Shown here: piece after piece, positions 16,403 to 25,845 of the stretch
How the letters are laid out: every line of letters begins with the position of its first letter
Position numbering within the stretch: the stretch's first letter is position 1
Assembly (NCBI GenBank): GCA_015999985.1
Contig: JAECRA010000051.1
Location: 1 to 32,125 of the forward strand
Direction: 5' to 3'
DNA: 32,125 nucleotides
DNA from: Comamonadaceae bacterium
GTDB lineage: Bacteria > Pseudomonadota > Gammaproteobacteria > Burkholderiales > Burkholderiaceae_C
Translations under genes and position numbers: made by a program
Notes under the pieces: model-generated
The model's input: the letters and a program-made list of their open reading frames with translations, nothing else
Told to the model about the DNA's origin: nothing
The model's database searches: none

Positions 16403-17223
16403 CGTGCCCCCGCAGGTGGTGACCACTGCTCGCTGAGAAACGGCATGACGTCCGAAACAGATTCCACCAGTTCGGCGCCGTATTCAAACAAAGTGGCGGC
16501 GTAAAGCACCAAAATCAGCAGGGCCAGTCCGCTCTTGATCGGCATTGCCACAAAAAAGACCTGCAACTGCGGTGCAAAACGGCTCACCAGCGCAAGGCCC
16601 AGCTCGGCCAGGAACATAGCCACGATGGCCGGCGCTGCCAGCAGCATCGCCATTCGCATAAGGCGGTTGAGCAGATCAAGCAGCAGTGGCGCGGACTCCG
16701 CCCGAAGGTGCGGCATCCATCCGGTGACACTCCAGAGCTGGAAACTATCGTAGAGCATGGCCAGCATCAAAGCGAATCCGCCTGAGACCATGAAGAAGAC
16801 GATGAAAGCCTGGTTGAACAGGATTCCCATCGGCGAAGAGTCGTTGCCCGTGATCGGGTTCAGCGTAGCGGAGATGCTTGCGCCGCGCTGGTTGTCGATC
16901 AGAAAACCCACAGCCTCAAAAATCCAGAACGGGATGGCCACGATAAACCCCATGACGAACCCGACGAACACTTCCTTGACAATCACAAGGGCCCAGAAAG
17001 CGGGCCCAGAGGTGCCTACGATTCTCACCTGATCCGCTACCAATGGCATGGCCAGCAGACCGAGGGCGCCGGAGATGGCAAAACGCACCAGACCTGGCAC
17101 GAGTTGGGCGTTAAATAGCGGCAAAACCATGAACATGGCCAGAATGCGCGGCTGCGTCATGGAGAGCGCCAGGACGTAAGTCCTGGCGTCTTCATAGGTG
17201 AGCGGAGCATTCAGAAAGTCCAA
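16399..17223 (-). CDS. sctT: Type III export apparatus protein SctT
   Basis: About 274-aa FliR/YscT-family inner-membrane protein of the export gate. Hydrophobic helices run throughout, with RILAMFMVLPLFNAQLVPGLVRFAISGALGLLAMPL near the start and the family segment NQAFIVFFMVSGG in the middle. The start is uncertain: the frame opens as far as 17310, but that would overlap sctS heavily. I prefer the TTG at 17223 (LDFLNAPLTYEDARTYV), 17 bp after the sctS stop and giving a normal family length. Confidence 0.9.
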   Translation of the reverse strand: MDFLNAPLTYEDARTYVLALSMTQPRILAMFMVLPLFNAQLVPGLVRFAISGALGLLAMPLVADQVRIVGTSGPAFWALVIVKEVFVGFVMGFIVAIPFWIFEAVGFLIDNQRGASISATLNPITGNDSSPMGILFNQAFIVFFMVSGGFALMLAMLYDSFQLWSVTGWMPHLRAESAPLLLDLLNRLMRMAMLLAAPAIVAMFLAELGLALVSRFAPQLQVFFVAMPIKSGLALLILVLYAATLFEYGAELVESVSDVMPFLSEQWSPPAGAR

Positions 17224-17240
17224 GATGGCTTCTCGCGCGT

Positions 17241-17510
17241 TCAGCGCCCGACGTGAGCCATGGCGTCGAATATCTGGGCGCCAAAGTTGTACAACTCGCC
17301 GCCCATCCAACGGGCGGTGAGCAAGATCGTGACCGTCACTGCGATCAGCTTGACGCCAAAAGACAAGGTCTGCTCCTGGATCTGCGTGAGCGCCTGGAAC
17401 AGTGAGAACAAGGTCCCCACAAGAGCGCCCACCACGATGGGAGGCAAGGAAAGCCAGAGCGTGAGATACAGCGCCTGGGTAAAGTAAGCGACGACATCAA
17501 CGGATTGCAT
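17241..17510 (-). CDS. sctS: Type III export apparatus protein SctS
   Basis: 89-aa FliQ/YscS-family protein of the export gate with two membrane helices. The segment LPPIVVGALVGTLFSLFQAL, followed by the TQIQEQTLSFGVKL stretch, is the family signature. The ATG at 17510 gives the usual length of 88-90 aa and is preceded by AGAGG; an upstream GTG-type frame (to 17567) would overlap sctR. Confidence 0.95.
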   Translation of the reverse strand: MQSVDVVAYFTQALYLTLWLSLPPIVVGALVGTLFSLFQALTQIQEQTLSFGVKLIAVTVTILLTARWMGGELYNFGAQIFDAMAHVGR

Positions 17511-17524
17511 GTGGCCTTGACCTC

Positions 17525-18175
17525 TCAGACATAGGAAAGAATCAGGCTCTGGATCAATCGAGACCATCCATCGAGCATGACAAAGAGAAACAGCTTGAGC
17601 GGCAGTGAGATGGTCACCGGAGAGACCATCATCATTCCCATGGCCAGCAAGATGTTGGAGACGATCAGGTCAATGACCACGAACGGCAGGTAGAGCAAAA
17701 ATCCCACCTGAAACGCCGCAGTCAACTCCGACACCATGAAGGCAGGCATGAGCACCATGAAATCGCGCTCGGTGACACCAGCTGAAAGCTCGGGGCCCCA
17801 CAAGCGTTTGGCCGTGCGCACAAAGAAGTCACGCTGCTCGGCTCGACTGTTGCGCAGCATGAACTCACGCAACGGTTCAGCGCCTTCGCGCACGCCATCC
17901 ACCATGGCGGTCACACTGGTCATGGTCTCCGGCTTGGCAGACAGACGGTCATACATGTGGGTCCCAATGGGCGCCATGATGTAGGCCGTAAGAATCAGGG
18001 CAATGCCGTGTAGCGCAAGGTTGGGAGGAACCTGCTGAACCCCAAGGGCATTGCGCAACAGCGCCATCACCACAGTGATCTTCAAAAATGAAGTCGTAGC
18101 CACCACCACCGTGGGTAGTAGCGCCATCAACGCCAGCAAAAGCGCTAGCGTGATCGGATCGAAACCCTGGTTCAT
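17525..18175 (-). CDS. sctR: Type III export apparatus protein SctR
   Basis: 216-aa FliP/YscR-family protein, core of the SctRST export gate. Recognised by LLALMALLPTVVVATTSFLK, the VVMALLRNALGVQQVPPN stretch, and the C-terminal YLPFVVIDLIVSNILLAMGM segment. Four membrane helices. Its ATG overlaps the sctQ stop as ATGA; sctS follows after 14 bp. Confidence 0.96.
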   Translation of the reverse strand: MNQGFDPITLALLLALMALLPTVVVATTSFLKITVVMALLRNALGVQQVPPNLALHGIALILTAYIMAPIGTHMYDRLSAKPETMTSVTAMVDGVREGAEPLREFMLRNSRAEQRDFFVRTAKRLWGPELSAGVTERDFMVLMPAFMVSELTAAFQVGFLLYLPFVVIDLIVSNILLAMGMMMVSPVTISLPLKLFLFVMLDGWSRLIQSLILSYV

Positions 18176-19353
18176 TCGGCCTCTTGCGCACTGGCAGGAA
18201 ATAGCGTGCGAATGCTCACACCCAACTGCCCGTCAATCTCTACCAGGTCGCCTTCGCCTACCAGAGCGCCGTTGGCACGTATGCGAACGACACCGGCCAA
18301 CGGCCTTGCAAGCGAAATGGCCTGTCCGGGTTGCAAGGCGCGCGCCTCTGCAACCGTCATTGAAACTTCGCCAAGATCGAAAGACATGCGAATCGGCACG
18401 CCAGCAAGTGAAGCAGTACTTTGAGACGAGGGTTCTTCGGGTGGCATGAGAGAGTTCCAGGCTTGAATCACGGTCAGGGTGGGCGCGGCAGGCTGTGCAG
18501 CTCGGCTGTCAGTCGCTGACGATGGCTCTGCCGGGACATCCGGCGCGTCTTCTGGCGAAAGATCCGCCATTTGCGAAGTTGAATGATGGAATGCGTCTTG
18601 ACATTCCGTGACGTTCAAAGCGGGCGGTAGGTGGACGATCAAACCTGCCAGGCCGTCAGCACTCAGGCAAAGTGTGCGCTCTGCGCCAAGGTGGCAAGTG
18701 TCCATCAGCACCACGTCGCCACTGGCCAGGCTCTGCAGTTCATCGGCGGGAAGACGGGTATATCCAATCTCGGCCGGTAGTCTCAGCAGCAGTTGATCAT
18801 CCAGAACGCCTGGTGCCGGCTTGCGTTTACCTACCAGCCCTGCAAGGACCAGAAGTCCCAGCGAATCCGCATACAGCATGGCCGATATAGCCGCAGTGCC
18901 GCTGGCCGCGCGAAATTCCAGGCTGAACGAGTGCGGGCTGGACTCCGGGGGCAGGGCGTCCTGAGTCATGGAGAGCAAACGCGGTGTCCCCCGGCCAAGG
19001 GATGTCAATGCACCCAGAGACTCGGCCAGCGCAGCCTCTAAAGTGGCTTGGGCCAACTCGGGCGGCAACTCAGGAAGGTGGGTATTGGCCAGCAAGGGGG
19101 CAGCTATCTCATCTGCAAACGACTTCGGCAGTTGAAGCTGGAACTCCGCGCCCACCCATTCCCAGGCCAATGCCCAATGGCCCGTGAACAGGGGTTGCGT
19201 CGCGGTGGGCCGGAGGTCAACGTGCCAGCGCGTATCGCCCAGGCGCAGCGGCAACGCGATCCCACGTTGCGCGATGGTGGTGCTGGCCTTGGCTTCGTTA
19301 CGCGACAGGCGCGGTGGCTGGTGCGGAGTTGAGAATGGTGCGAAATCGGGCAT
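18172..19353 (-). CDS. sctQ: Type III sorting platform protein SctQ
   Basis: 393-aa YscQ/FliN-family protein of the cytoplasmic sorting platform. The C-terminal SpoA domain is clear (about 320-385: IRMSFDLGEVSMTVAEARAL; RPLAGVVRIRANGALVGEGDLVEIDG). The N-terminal half is a diverged SpoA-like region. A Pro/Ser-rich linker (~265-300) separates them. Related genes often make a second short product from an internal start near the SpoA domain; ATG codons exist there (for example MPPEEPSS), but I see no strong ribosome site for one. Confidence 0.9.
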   Translation of the reverse strand: MPDFAPFSTPHQPPRLSRNEAKASTTIAQRGIALPLRLGDTRWHVDLRPTATQPLFTGHWALAWEWVGAEFQLQLPKSFADEIAAPLLANTHLPELPPELAQATLEAALAESLGALTSLGRGTPRLLSMTQDALPPESSPHSFSLEFRAASGTAAISAMLYADSLGLLVLAGLVGKRKPAPGVLDDQLLLRLPAEIGYTRLPADELQSLASGDVVLMDTCHLGAERTLCLSADGLAGLIVHLPPALNVTECQDAFHHSTSQMADLSPEDAPDVPAEPSSATDSRAAQPAAPTLTVIQAWNSLMPPEEPSSQSTASLAGVPIRMSFDLGEVSMTVAEARALQPGQAISLARPLAGVVRIRANGALVGEGDLVEIDGQLGVSIRTLFPASAQEAE

Positions 19354-19365
19354 GAAAGTACGCGG

Positions 19366-20247
19366 TCAACCTGAAACTGCTTGGGTGCGCGTTTCCACGG
19401 GATGGGGGTCTTCGGGATCATCGCTTGTCACGCGTACAAGCGTGTCTTTGCCAATGCCCCGAGAAAGAGAGTTGCTCAACCAATGCGTTGCGTTGGCCAG
19501 GCGCGTTCTCGAAGACTCGTTCGCACAAACGAATTGGGCCACTATCGTCCCCTGATCCTTGAACACCTCCAGGACCACGCCGGGAAAGTGCTCGGAGCCC
19601 AAGTCTAAACGGATGGTGGCGCCATGAACGCCTTCGCCCACCATCAGTGAGCGGGCCATATGAACCAGGTTGGATTCGAGTGCAGCCATGGCAGGCGCAT
19701 GCACGGGTGGCGCAGGCGCAGCAACCGTCACACTTCTGGTGAACAGATCGAAGGGTCGTAGAGCAACACTCTCAGCATCCGGCGCATGGGGGGGCTCTTT
19801 CTCGCGGGAGTGCGTCGAATGGGCGTACATCGAATGAGCGTCCACTATGCGGCTTTTGACTATCGGGGTGTCAGCGGCGGCTTGGCTATCATCTGCCATG
19901 GTGCCTGCCTCTTGGCCGTCTGCCGCCACGGTGTCCGGTATGGGCGTGTCCGCTTCTGATGTGTTTGCTTTTCTGGCGTCCGCACCGAACTCTGCCATTG
20001 AGGCATCTCTCACTTGGGAATCCGCAACATCGGGGGCCGGCAAATTCGGCGCGGCATCCCCTGCCTTCAGAAGCTTGCTCAGCAGGGCCGCATCTTCTTC
20101 GAGTTGCTGCTCCTGTGCTGCATCGGGGCGCTTCCAATGCTCCTTGCCCGGCTTGGTATCCATGGGGTTGTCTGGGCGCGTTTGGAAGCCTGCGTCCTGG
20201 GATACGCCAAGATCCAGGCTAACCGGGCGGTCAGTGCTCATGGTCAT
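19366..20247 (-). CDS. sctP: Needle-length regulator SctP (YscP/BscP-like)
   Basis: 293 aa. Residues 1 to ~180 are low-complexity, acidic and Ala/Asp/Pro-rich, as expected for the extended ruler part. Residues ~185-285 form a compact domain (ATIRLDLGSEHFPGVVLEVFKDQ; IVAQFVCANESSRTRL) that resembles the substrate-switch domain of SctP/FliK. The assignment rests on position between sctO and sctQ plus this organisation, since SctP sequences diverge strongly. Its start overlaps the sctO stop as ATGA; a second ATG lies two codons in. Confidence 0.75.
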   Translation of the reverse strand: MTMSTDRPVSLDLGVSQDAGFQTRPDNPMDTKPGKEHWKRPDAAQEQQLEEDAALLSKLLKAGDAAPNLPAPDVADSQVRDASMAEFGADARKANTSEADTPIPDTVAADGQEAGTMADDSQAAADTPIVKSRIVDAHSMYAHSTHSREKEPPHAPDAESVALRPFDLFTRSVTVAAPAPPVHAPAMAALESNLVHMARSLMVGEGVHGATIRLDLGSEHFPGVVLEVFKDQGTIVAQFVCANESSRTRLANATHWLSNSLSRGIGKDTLVRVTSDDPEDPHPVETRTQAVSG

Positions 20248-20753
20248 TCCCTAACTCCGTCGAAATCGTAGGACTCCAGGTCACTTCGGTCGCGCAAGAC
20301 GCTGGCCGTTTCTTCCAATTCCATATCTTCACGGCGTTCAGCGTCGCGCGCAGCCGCCAAGTCAAAATCGCGCGTGAGATCTTCGAACTTCGTTTTCTGT
20401 CGATGCGCTTCCCGGTGAACCGCCTTGGCTCCCACCAGCGCATGATCGGCTTGGGTTTCGGCTTCGCCAGCGGCATGTACCGCATCTTTCTGGCGATCTT
20501 CCTGTTGGCGCAGGCTGGCTATGGTGTGCCGAACATCTTCTATGTCGCGCACTTGAACAATATGCTTGCACAGCTCCCCGAAGAGTCGGTCTTCGGTCTC
20601 CATGCCCTCTCGCAGCAATTCAGTCAGGCGCTTTTGTTCGGACTCATGCTTTTCGCGCGCGAGCCGCGTCACTTCGTACTGACGTTGCATTTGCAACTCC
20701 GCTTGGCTTTCGCGGAAGCTCTTGATGCGAAGGAGTTCGGAATACATGCTCAT
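20244..20753 (-). CDS. sctO: T3SS ATPase stalk protein SctO
   Basis: 169 aa, almost entirely charged coiled coil ([19 protein letters not shown] onwards), like YscO/FliJ, the stalk that connects the SctN ATPase to SctV. No membrane segment. The start overlaps the sctN stop as ATGA, and the position between sctN and sctP is the standard one. Confidence 0.85.
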   Translation of the reverse strand: MSMYSELLRIKSFRESQAELQMQRQYEVTRLAREKHESEQKRLTELLREGMETEDRLFGELCKHIVQVRDIEDVRHTIASLRQQEDRQKDAVHAAGEAETQADHALVGAKAVHREAHRQKTKFEDLTRDFDLAAARDAERREDMELEETASVLRDRSDLESYDFDGVRE

Positions 20754-22168
20754 AGCAAGCCTTTTGGAGCAGGCCCTACCAGTGCGCGCATGTGTTTGAG
20801 AGTTTCCTCCATTCCGCAGTGCTCATTGGTGCGCTGCTTCAGGAAACCGCGAATGGCCTCGATTTTGTCGATCGCCTCGTCGGTGACCACATCGCCGCCA
20901 CGTTTGTACTCGCCGATCTTCACCAGCAGTTCGACCTCTTCGTACTTCGCCATTAACTCGCGCACCCGTCCGGCCAGCCACTTGTGCTCTGGCGTGACGA
21001 CAGCGTTCATCACTCGAGATGTCGATGCCAGCACGTCGATGGCAGGGTAGTGATTGCCCGCCGCCAAGCGCCGGGAAAGCACAATGTGCCCATCCAGGAT
21101 GGAGCGCGTTTCGTCTGCGACCGGCTCAGTCATGTCATCGCCCTCTACCAGCACGGTGTAGAGGGCCGTAATGGACCCGCGGTCGTTCATGCCTGACCGC
21201 TCCATCAGCTTGGGCAGCGTAGCGAAGACACTGGGCGGATAACCTCGCCGGGTGGGTGGTTCGCCTGCGGCCAGGCCAATCTCTCGCTGAGCCCTTGCAA
21301 AGCGCGTCACTGAGTCCATCAGGAACAGCACCTTCTTGCCCTGATCACGGAAAAACTCCGCAATGGCCGTGGCCACATAAGCGGCCTTGGAGCGTTCCAT
21401 GGAAGACTTGTCACTCGTCGCGCAAACAATGACTGCGCGCCTGCGCCCCTCGGGGCCCAATTCGTTTTCCAGAAACTCCCTTACTTCACGCCCCCGTTCG
21501 CCGATCAGGGCCACCACCGTCACGTCCACTGCGGCGCCTTTGACGAGCATTCCCATCAAAGTCGACTTGCCACCTCCAGCGGCGGCAAATATTCCCATGC
21601 GTTGGCCTTCGCCACACGTCAGGACAGAGTCGAGCGCGCGCACCCCTAATTCAATGGGTTCGCTAATGATGCGCCGTGTCAGTGGATCGGGTGCTTCGGC
21701 AAACACGGGGTAGTATTTGGTGGCTTCCAGCGGCCCGTGTTCGGCGGCATCAAGCGGACGCCCCAACCCATCGAGAACGCGTCCGAGCAGTCCGAAGCCC
21801 ACGGGAACCATGTGGGCGCGACCCGTAGGGATGACCTCTGTGGCCGATGAAATCCCATACATATCGCCAATCGGGGTGAGCAGCGCTGCGTCGCGCGCGA
21901 AGCCCACCACTTCTGCTTTCATCTCAAAATCTTCGCCGGGGTTTCTAAGCAGGCACACTTCACCGACTTTGACTGTCGGCACCACCGCCCTGATGATGGT
22001 GCCAACCACCTGGGTCACCCGGCCCTTGATTCGAAGCATGGGCGCATCTTGCAGCGCCAGATCCATCATCTCGGTGATGTAGTTGAACTGCTTGTGCGCG
22101 CGCGCTGGCGCGATGCTCACGCCATCCCGCGTCTGCTCAAGAGAACTTGGGGTGGAAGGCGGCGTCAT
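20750..22168 (-). CDS. sctN: Type III secretion ATPase SctN
   Basis: 472-aa F1-like hexameric ATPase that releases chaperones and unfolds substrates. Walker A is AAAGGGKST (K201), Walker B is VLFLMD (D285), and [10 protein letters not shown] (about 223-232) and LIGERGREV carry the usual family residues; [10 protein letters not shown] and [15 protein letters not shown] are also diagnostic. The second G of the P-loop (GGGKS rather than GVGKS/GVGKT) is a mild variant. ATGA overlap with sctL fixes the start. Confidence 0.97.
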   Translation of the reverse strand: MTPPSTPSSLEQTRDGVSIAPARAHKQFNYITEMMDLALQDAPMLRIKGRVTQVVGTIIRAVVPTVKVGEVCLLRNPGEDFEMKAEVVGFARDAALLTPIGDMYGISSATEVIPTGRAHMVPVGFGLLGRVLDGLGRPLDAAEHGPLEATKYYPVFAEAPDPLTRRIISEPIELGVRALDSVLTCGEGQRMGIFAAAGGGKSTLMGMLVKGAAVDVTVVALIGERGREVREFLENELGPEGRRRAVIVCATSDKSSMERSKAAYVATAIAEFFRDQGKKVLFLMDSVTRFARAQREIGLAAGEPPTRRGYPPSVFATLPKLMERSGMNDRGSITALYTVLVEGDDMTEPVADETRSILDGHIVLSRRLAAGNHYPAIDVLASTSRVMNAVVTPEHKWLAGRVRELMAKYEEVELLVKIGEYKRGGDVVTDEAIDKIEAIRGFLKQRTNEHCGMEETLKHMRALVGPAPKGLL

Positions 22169-22815
22169 ATGCGATTGCCCAGCACCTTCTGGAACGCCGC
22201 CTGCAGGGCCGCAATCTGCCCTTCAACGCTGGCCTCCACCATGCCAATTTCGCTCTCCAGTATGCAGGATTCAAGCGTTTGCCTTCCGTCGGCCACAATA
22301 TCCAGATAGCCAACGCCAGGGTAGGCTGCCAGGAGCTCGTTGGTGTGCGCACGGACCGCTTCCACCTGCCGGGGGTGGACACGGAGCGTCATCTGCTTCT
22401 GGTTACGAACAACCGAGAGCGCGTTCTTCACGACAATCACCACGCGCTGTTCGTCGTCAAAGTCTTCCATGATCTTGCGGACAGCCGCCATGACAAGCGA
22501 GACCATATCTGATTCGACCTTGGCGAAGTAATCCACCGTTCGGCTCACCGTCTCGATCATCTTTTCGGCCTGCTCCATACGAGCCTCGGCCAGCCCCTCT
22601 TTGTAGCCACGCTGGCGCTCTTTTTCGAGCGCATCTTGCGCCCCCGCCACGATGGCGTCCGCCTGAGCGCGGGCAGCCGTCAGCATGTCCTCGGCCTCTA
22701 CCCAGGCGCTAACTTCTCGAGCACGCAGTACTTTGGTCCCCGGGGCCACATGCGCATCTAGTTTGCGACTGGGTTTGAGGGGGTCCGCAGGCGTCAATGG
22801 AAGGACAAAAGCCAT
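22165..22815 (-). CDS. sctL: T3SS ATPase stator/regulator SctL
   Basis: 216-aa FliH/YscL-family protein that links the ATPase to the sorting platform. [19 protein letters not shown] at the start, then a helical stretch ([20 protein letters not shown]), the typical [17 protein letters not shown] segment, and a globular C-terminal part ([20 protein letters not shown]). I chose the ATG at 22815, overlapping the end of sctK by 22 bp; a GTG at 22848 is a longer alternative. Confidence 0.92.
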   Translation of the reverse strand: MAFVLPLTPADPLKPSRKLDAHVAPGTKVLRAREVSAWVEAEDMLTAARAQADAIVAGAQDALEKERQRGYKEGLAEARMEQAEKMIETVSRTVDYFAKVESDMVSLVMAAVRKIMEDFDDEQRVVIVVKNALSVVRNQKQMTLRVHPRQVEAVRAHTNELLAAYPGVGYLDIVADGRQTLESCILESEIGMVEASVEGQIAALQAAFQKVLGNRI

Positions 22816-23480
22816 GTGGGGTCTATCTGGTTCAAGCGTTGAAGGCACACTGACCGCGCTTGTGGCGCCGTGTGGCCTGAGGCCGTCCGGGTTTCTACGT
22901 TCAGGCTGTCGGGGTGGAGTTTCCAGTTCGCGCGTTCGCGAATCGGTGCGGGTGCGTCATGCCAAGCTTGTGCAAGCATGCCGCAACCCAGGCGGTCCGC
23001 TGCTTGCGCCCATCCGGCCTGAAGCCAGGAATGAGCATCCTCCAGGCCAGACATCAGAGCAGGCGCCCCCTCCAGCGCCCAAACCATGCCATGTTCACCA
23101 AGCTCTGAACGCGCTTTCAAAACCTGTTCACGCTCAATAATGCGCCGAAGTGAGGGGCCGATCAGCGCAATGCCCAGGTCGCGGGCGAGGCGCATCAATT
23201 GGGGCGGTGCAGCCAAGGCCAGAGGCAGGGTAGGTTCATCCAGCTCAATAACCGATGCGGCATTTGCACCAAGTCGGTTCAAGAGCCGCCTGGACCAGTG
23301 TCGATGCAGGACGTTCCGGACGGCCTCAGACGCGTCAGCCATTCCCTCTGGAGGCGCCAGTTGATCCGCTTGACCAGGGTGCAGGGTTCGACTTGGAAGC
23401 AGGTTGAACTCGAGCAGACGCGACACCAGCGGACCGCTCAGGCCTGGCCACTGTGGAGTGAGCACGCTGCTGTCACTCAT
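22794..23480 (-). CDS. sctK: T3SS sorting platform protein SctK
   Basis: About 228 aa. YscK/SctK proteins link the sorting platform to the inner ring and diverge strongly. Evidence is position between sctJ and sctL, length, and segments such as RLLEFNLLPSRTLHP, RLARDLGIALIGPSLRRIIE, MVWALEGAP and WLQAGWAQAADRLG, which look SctK-like. The ATG at 23480 is preferred; a GTG at 23501 gives seven more residues. Neither has a clear ribosome site. Confidence 0.75.
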   Translation of the reverse strand: MSDSSVLTPQWPGLSGPLVSRLLEFNLLPSRTLHPGQADQLAPPEGMADASEAVRNVLHRHWSRRLLNRLGANAASVIELDEPTLPLALAAPPQLMRLARDLGIALIGPSLRRIIEREQVLKARSELGEHGMVWALEGAPALMSGLEDAHSWLQAGWAQAADRLGCGMLAQAWHDAPAPIRERANWKLHPDSLNVETRTASGHTAPQARSVCLQRLNQIDPTWLLSFH

Positions 23481-23562
23481 GGTGAGGACGTGCGCATGCA
23501 CCGCATGCGGGTTGGCAAGCCGGCTCTTGGGTCTACCCCGTTTAACCTAATGCAATTGCACT

Positions 23563-24390
23563 TCAAGCAATGGCTTCCTTTTTCTGAGGGAGCGTGCGGC
23601 CCCTAGGCAGCACATACACCCAAAGCAGTGCAGCGATCGCCAGGAACGCCATGGTCACGAGTGCGGCCAGCGTCCAGACCAGCGTCGACAGTCCGGAAGC
23701 TGAATCTGCTCCTACATCAAATCCTAGCCAACGCACGTTGGAAGCTGCTGCTATCTCTGTAGAAGACGGGTTCGCCGCCACAAAAACGATAGAGACCCTC
23801 TCCGGCGCCAGTCCAGGAATGCTGTTGGTGACCAGGCGCCGAATCTGCGGTTGCAGAAGTTCCAGGTCATATCCTTCCTGGTGCTTCATGAAGACGGCTG
23901 CTGTAGAGAGTGTGCCGGACTCACCAGCAGCGCCCCGTTCCGGAAGAACGACGTGCACTCGCGCATAGAGCACGCCATCAATTTTAGACAAGGTACCGGA
24001 TATTTCTTGAGAAAGAGCGTATATGTAACGCGCCCGTTCTTCCAATGGCGAGGAGATCAAGCCTTCTTTCTTGAATACCTGTCCCATGCCGGCGTATCGT
24101 TCGCGAGGCAAACCATTTTCGCGCAGCACTTGCAGCGCCCGGCTGACCTGGGGCCCGTCGACCCTTATGGCGACCATGCCGTCCTTGCCTGCCACCTTGT
24201 TGGCCGAAATATCGGCTTTGAGCAACGCACCCAACACTTCGTTGGCTTCGTCCTCGGGAATGGCGCCCATCAGATCCACGCGCCCGCTACAGGCTGCCAG
24301 CAGAACGCAGGCACATAGAATGGCTACGTGCAAGAGGTGACGTAGCCCTCCGTTGGACGTCGGTGCCAAAATAGTGCGGCCCAGCGTCAT
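23563..24390 (-). CDS. sctJ: T3SS inner-ring lipoprotein SctJ
   Basis: 275-aa YscJ/PrgK-family lipoprotein. The signal ends in a lipobox, LLAAC, with the modified cysteine at residue 34. The ring-building motifs follow: IPEDEANEVLGALLKADI, LRENGLPRERYAGMGQVF, SSPLEERARYIYALSQEIS, LYARVHVVLPE. A C-terminal membrane helix lies at about 234-262, as in long family members. Its ATG overlaps the sctI stop as ATGA. Confidence 0.96.
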   Translation of the reverse strand: MTLGRTILAPTSNGGLRHLLHVAILCACVLLAACSGRVDLMGAIPEDEANEVLGALLKADISANKVAGKDGMVAIRVDGPQVSRALQVLRENGLPRERYAGMGQVFKKEGLISSPLEERARYIYALSQEISGTLSKIDGVLYARVHVVLPERGAAGESGTLSTAAVFMKHQEGYDLELLQPQIRRLVTNSIPGLAPERVSIVFVAANPSSTEIAAASNVRWLGFDVGADSASGLSTLVWTLAALVTMAFLAIAALLWVYVLPRGRTLPQKKEAIA

Positions 24391-24845
24391 TGGATGCGAA
24401 CCAGTTGATCGACGTTTTGAGTGGCGCGGCTAACGAACTTACCCAGCATTTCGTATTGGACAGACATTTGCGTCACTTGCAACTGCAAGGCCATGAGCTC
24501 GCGCATGCCCATGCTCTGGTCAGTCTGGAGCTGGCTCTTCGTGGCTTCAAACATCGCATTGAAGTCGTCCGATCGGGTTTGCAGGCTTGCGAGCATTCTG
24601 TCACCCAATGATTGGGGCACCTCACTGCCACCCACAGCAACTGAATTCTCCACGAAGCTCGTCGTGCTGGTAGCGCTGGCAGCCTCAGCAGGCGCGGCAA
24701 CAGTGGGTGCATTCATGATGGCCGAAAAGCGTGCTGCCGCCAATTCATTGGGTGCTGCAGTCGGCGGGGGCAGGGCAGTATCTGCTACCGATGGAGCGGA
24801 AACCCGGGTCGATTGAGCGATTGAAACGATGTCAGGGCTGGCCAT
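24387..24845 (-). CDS. sctI: T3SS inner rod/needle adaptor SctI
   Basis: 152 aa. The C-terminal ~80 residues form the helical region typical of YscI/SctI (SLGDRMLASLQTRSDDFNAMF; MRELMALQLQVTQMSVQYEM; GKFVSRATQNVDQLVRIQ). The N-terminal ~65 residues are Ala/Pro/Thr-rich and disordered. It joins the export gate to the needle. Position directly before sctJ is standard. An 80-bp gap with a stem-loop precedes it. Confidence 0.9.
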   Translation of the reverse strand: MASPDIVSIAQSTRVSAPSVADTALPPPTAAPNELAAARFSAIMNAPTVAAPAEAASATSTTSFVENSVAVGGSEVPQSLGDRMLASLQTRSDDFNAMFEATKSQLQTDQSMGMRELMALQLQVTQMSVQYEMLGKFVSRATQNVDQLVRIQ

Positions 24846-24876
24846 GAGATGAGTCCTTGGTGGTACTTTTATTATG

Positions 24877-24904
24877 TCGAAGATTCCATTGACAGAACCT
24901 TCGA
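24877..24904 (-). other. Stem-loop between the TPR gene and sctI
   Basis: TCGAAGGTTC / GAATCTTCGA (leftward strand) forms a 10-bp stem with one G-T wobble and an 8-base loop. There is no T run after it in the direction of transcription (an A run lies before it), so it is not a normal terminator of the T3SS transcript. It could set RNA processing or stability between the translocator genes and the apparatus genes. Confidence 0.5.
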
Positions 24905-24925
24905 AGCACTTTTTTTTGGCGGTTT

Positions 24926-25339
24926 TTACCCTTTGGCGACGTTGTTTTCTCCCAGCATCTGCAGAGCCAGCTTTTTGCCATCGGTAGGGCCTTCAGGGCC
25001 ATCTGGCTGATCGGCCAGTTTGCGCGATACCGCCTGGCTTTGATTCGGCCTTCCGGCGAGCTGCAAAGCTATGGCATAAATGGCACCAACCATGTCTGCG
25101 TCCTCGCCAGGTGGGATGCGGGCGCTCGCCAGGTGCGTCACGGCGTCGGCCGCACGACCGGCGTTCATCAGCGCCGTAGCCAGACCCACGTGCGCAAAAG
25201 CGCGCTCGGGTCGCAAAAGCAAAAGCGCGCCGAAGATAATCTCGGCGCGCGCCACATCTCCTGCGCCAGAGGCGAGGAATCCGATTTCAGTCAAGAGACG
25301 AAGCTCGTCACGACCAGGCAGCGATGAGGGATCGGGCAT
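24926..25339 (-). CDS. Small TPR protein of the T3SS (YscG/HrpB1-type)
   Basis: 137 aa. Two or three tetratricopeptide-like helical pairs: LLTEIGFLASGAGDVARAEIIFGALLLLRPERA, then HVGLATALMNAGRAADAVTHLASA, then VGAIYAIALQLAGRP. Such small TPR proteins in T3SS operons bind needle or translocator subunits and keep them unpolymerised. The exact member is unclear: a YscG-type needle co-chaperone and an HrpB1-type protein are both possible. It lies 21 bp after the second SycD-like gene. Confidence 0.65.
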   Translation of the reverse strand: MPDPSSLPGRDELRLLTEIGFLASGAGDVARAEIIFGALLLLRPERAFAHVGLATALMNAGRAADAVTHLASARIPPGEDADMVGAIYAIALQLAGRPNQSQAVSRKLADQPDGPEGPTDGKKLALQMLGENNVAKG

Positions 25340-25360
25340 AAATTGAAGGGTTTGGCCCGC

Positions 25361-25834
25361 TCACCTGGCTTGATGTGCGGTAGAGCTGCCCAGGCGATCA
25401 AGCAGGGCGCGAGTTCGGATTTTCAAAGGATCATCATGGGCCAAGGCCCGGTCCAGACGCCCTAGTGTAGCCAACGCACTCTCCATGTCGCCTTGTGCGA
25501 GCTGGCATTCGGCAATGCGCAGGCTAGGCGTTAGTTGATCCGGGAACAACACCAGCATCAAAGAGTAGATAGGCGTGGCATCTTCGTACCTGTGTAGCTT
25601 TTGCATGCACAGCGCCAACCCTGCCAGATAGTGCTGGCGCGTAGGGCCATATTGAGACAGGAACGCGAAAATAGCCAGAGCTTTGTCCCAGTGCTCCTGT
25701 TGCGCCTGAGCGTAGCCCAGCCCATAGAGAACTTCCAGTTGCTCGGCGGTAAATCGCTGTGCATTTGGGAGTTCTTCAAAGCCGGACTTGAAATTTTCAG
25801 CAAAGATGTCGGCGTCAGAAAGTGCGGTGGTCAT
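25361..25834 (-). CDS. Translocator chaperone, SycD/LcrH family (second copy)
   Basis: 157-aa class II chaperone with three TPR units: EQLEVLYGLGYAQAQQEHWDKALAIFAFLSQY, HYLAGLALCMQKLHRYEDATPIYSLML, LRIAECQLAQGDMESALATL. The family binds the two translocators in the cytosol before secretion. The ATG at 25834 has AGAGG about 7 bp upstream; the TTG at 25849 would overlap sctE. Directly after sctE, it corresponds in position to bcrH2 of Bordetella, so SctE is the likely partner. Confidence 0.88.
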   Translation of the reverse strand: MTTALSDADIFAENFKSGFEELPNAQRFTAEQLEVLYGLGYAQAQQEHWDKALAIFAFLSQYGPTRQHYLAGLALCMQKLHRYEDATPIYSLMLVLFPDQLTPSLRIAECQLAQGDMESALATLGRLDRALAHDDPLKIRTRALLDRLGSSTAHQAR

Positions 25835-25845
25835 GTCTGCCCTCT

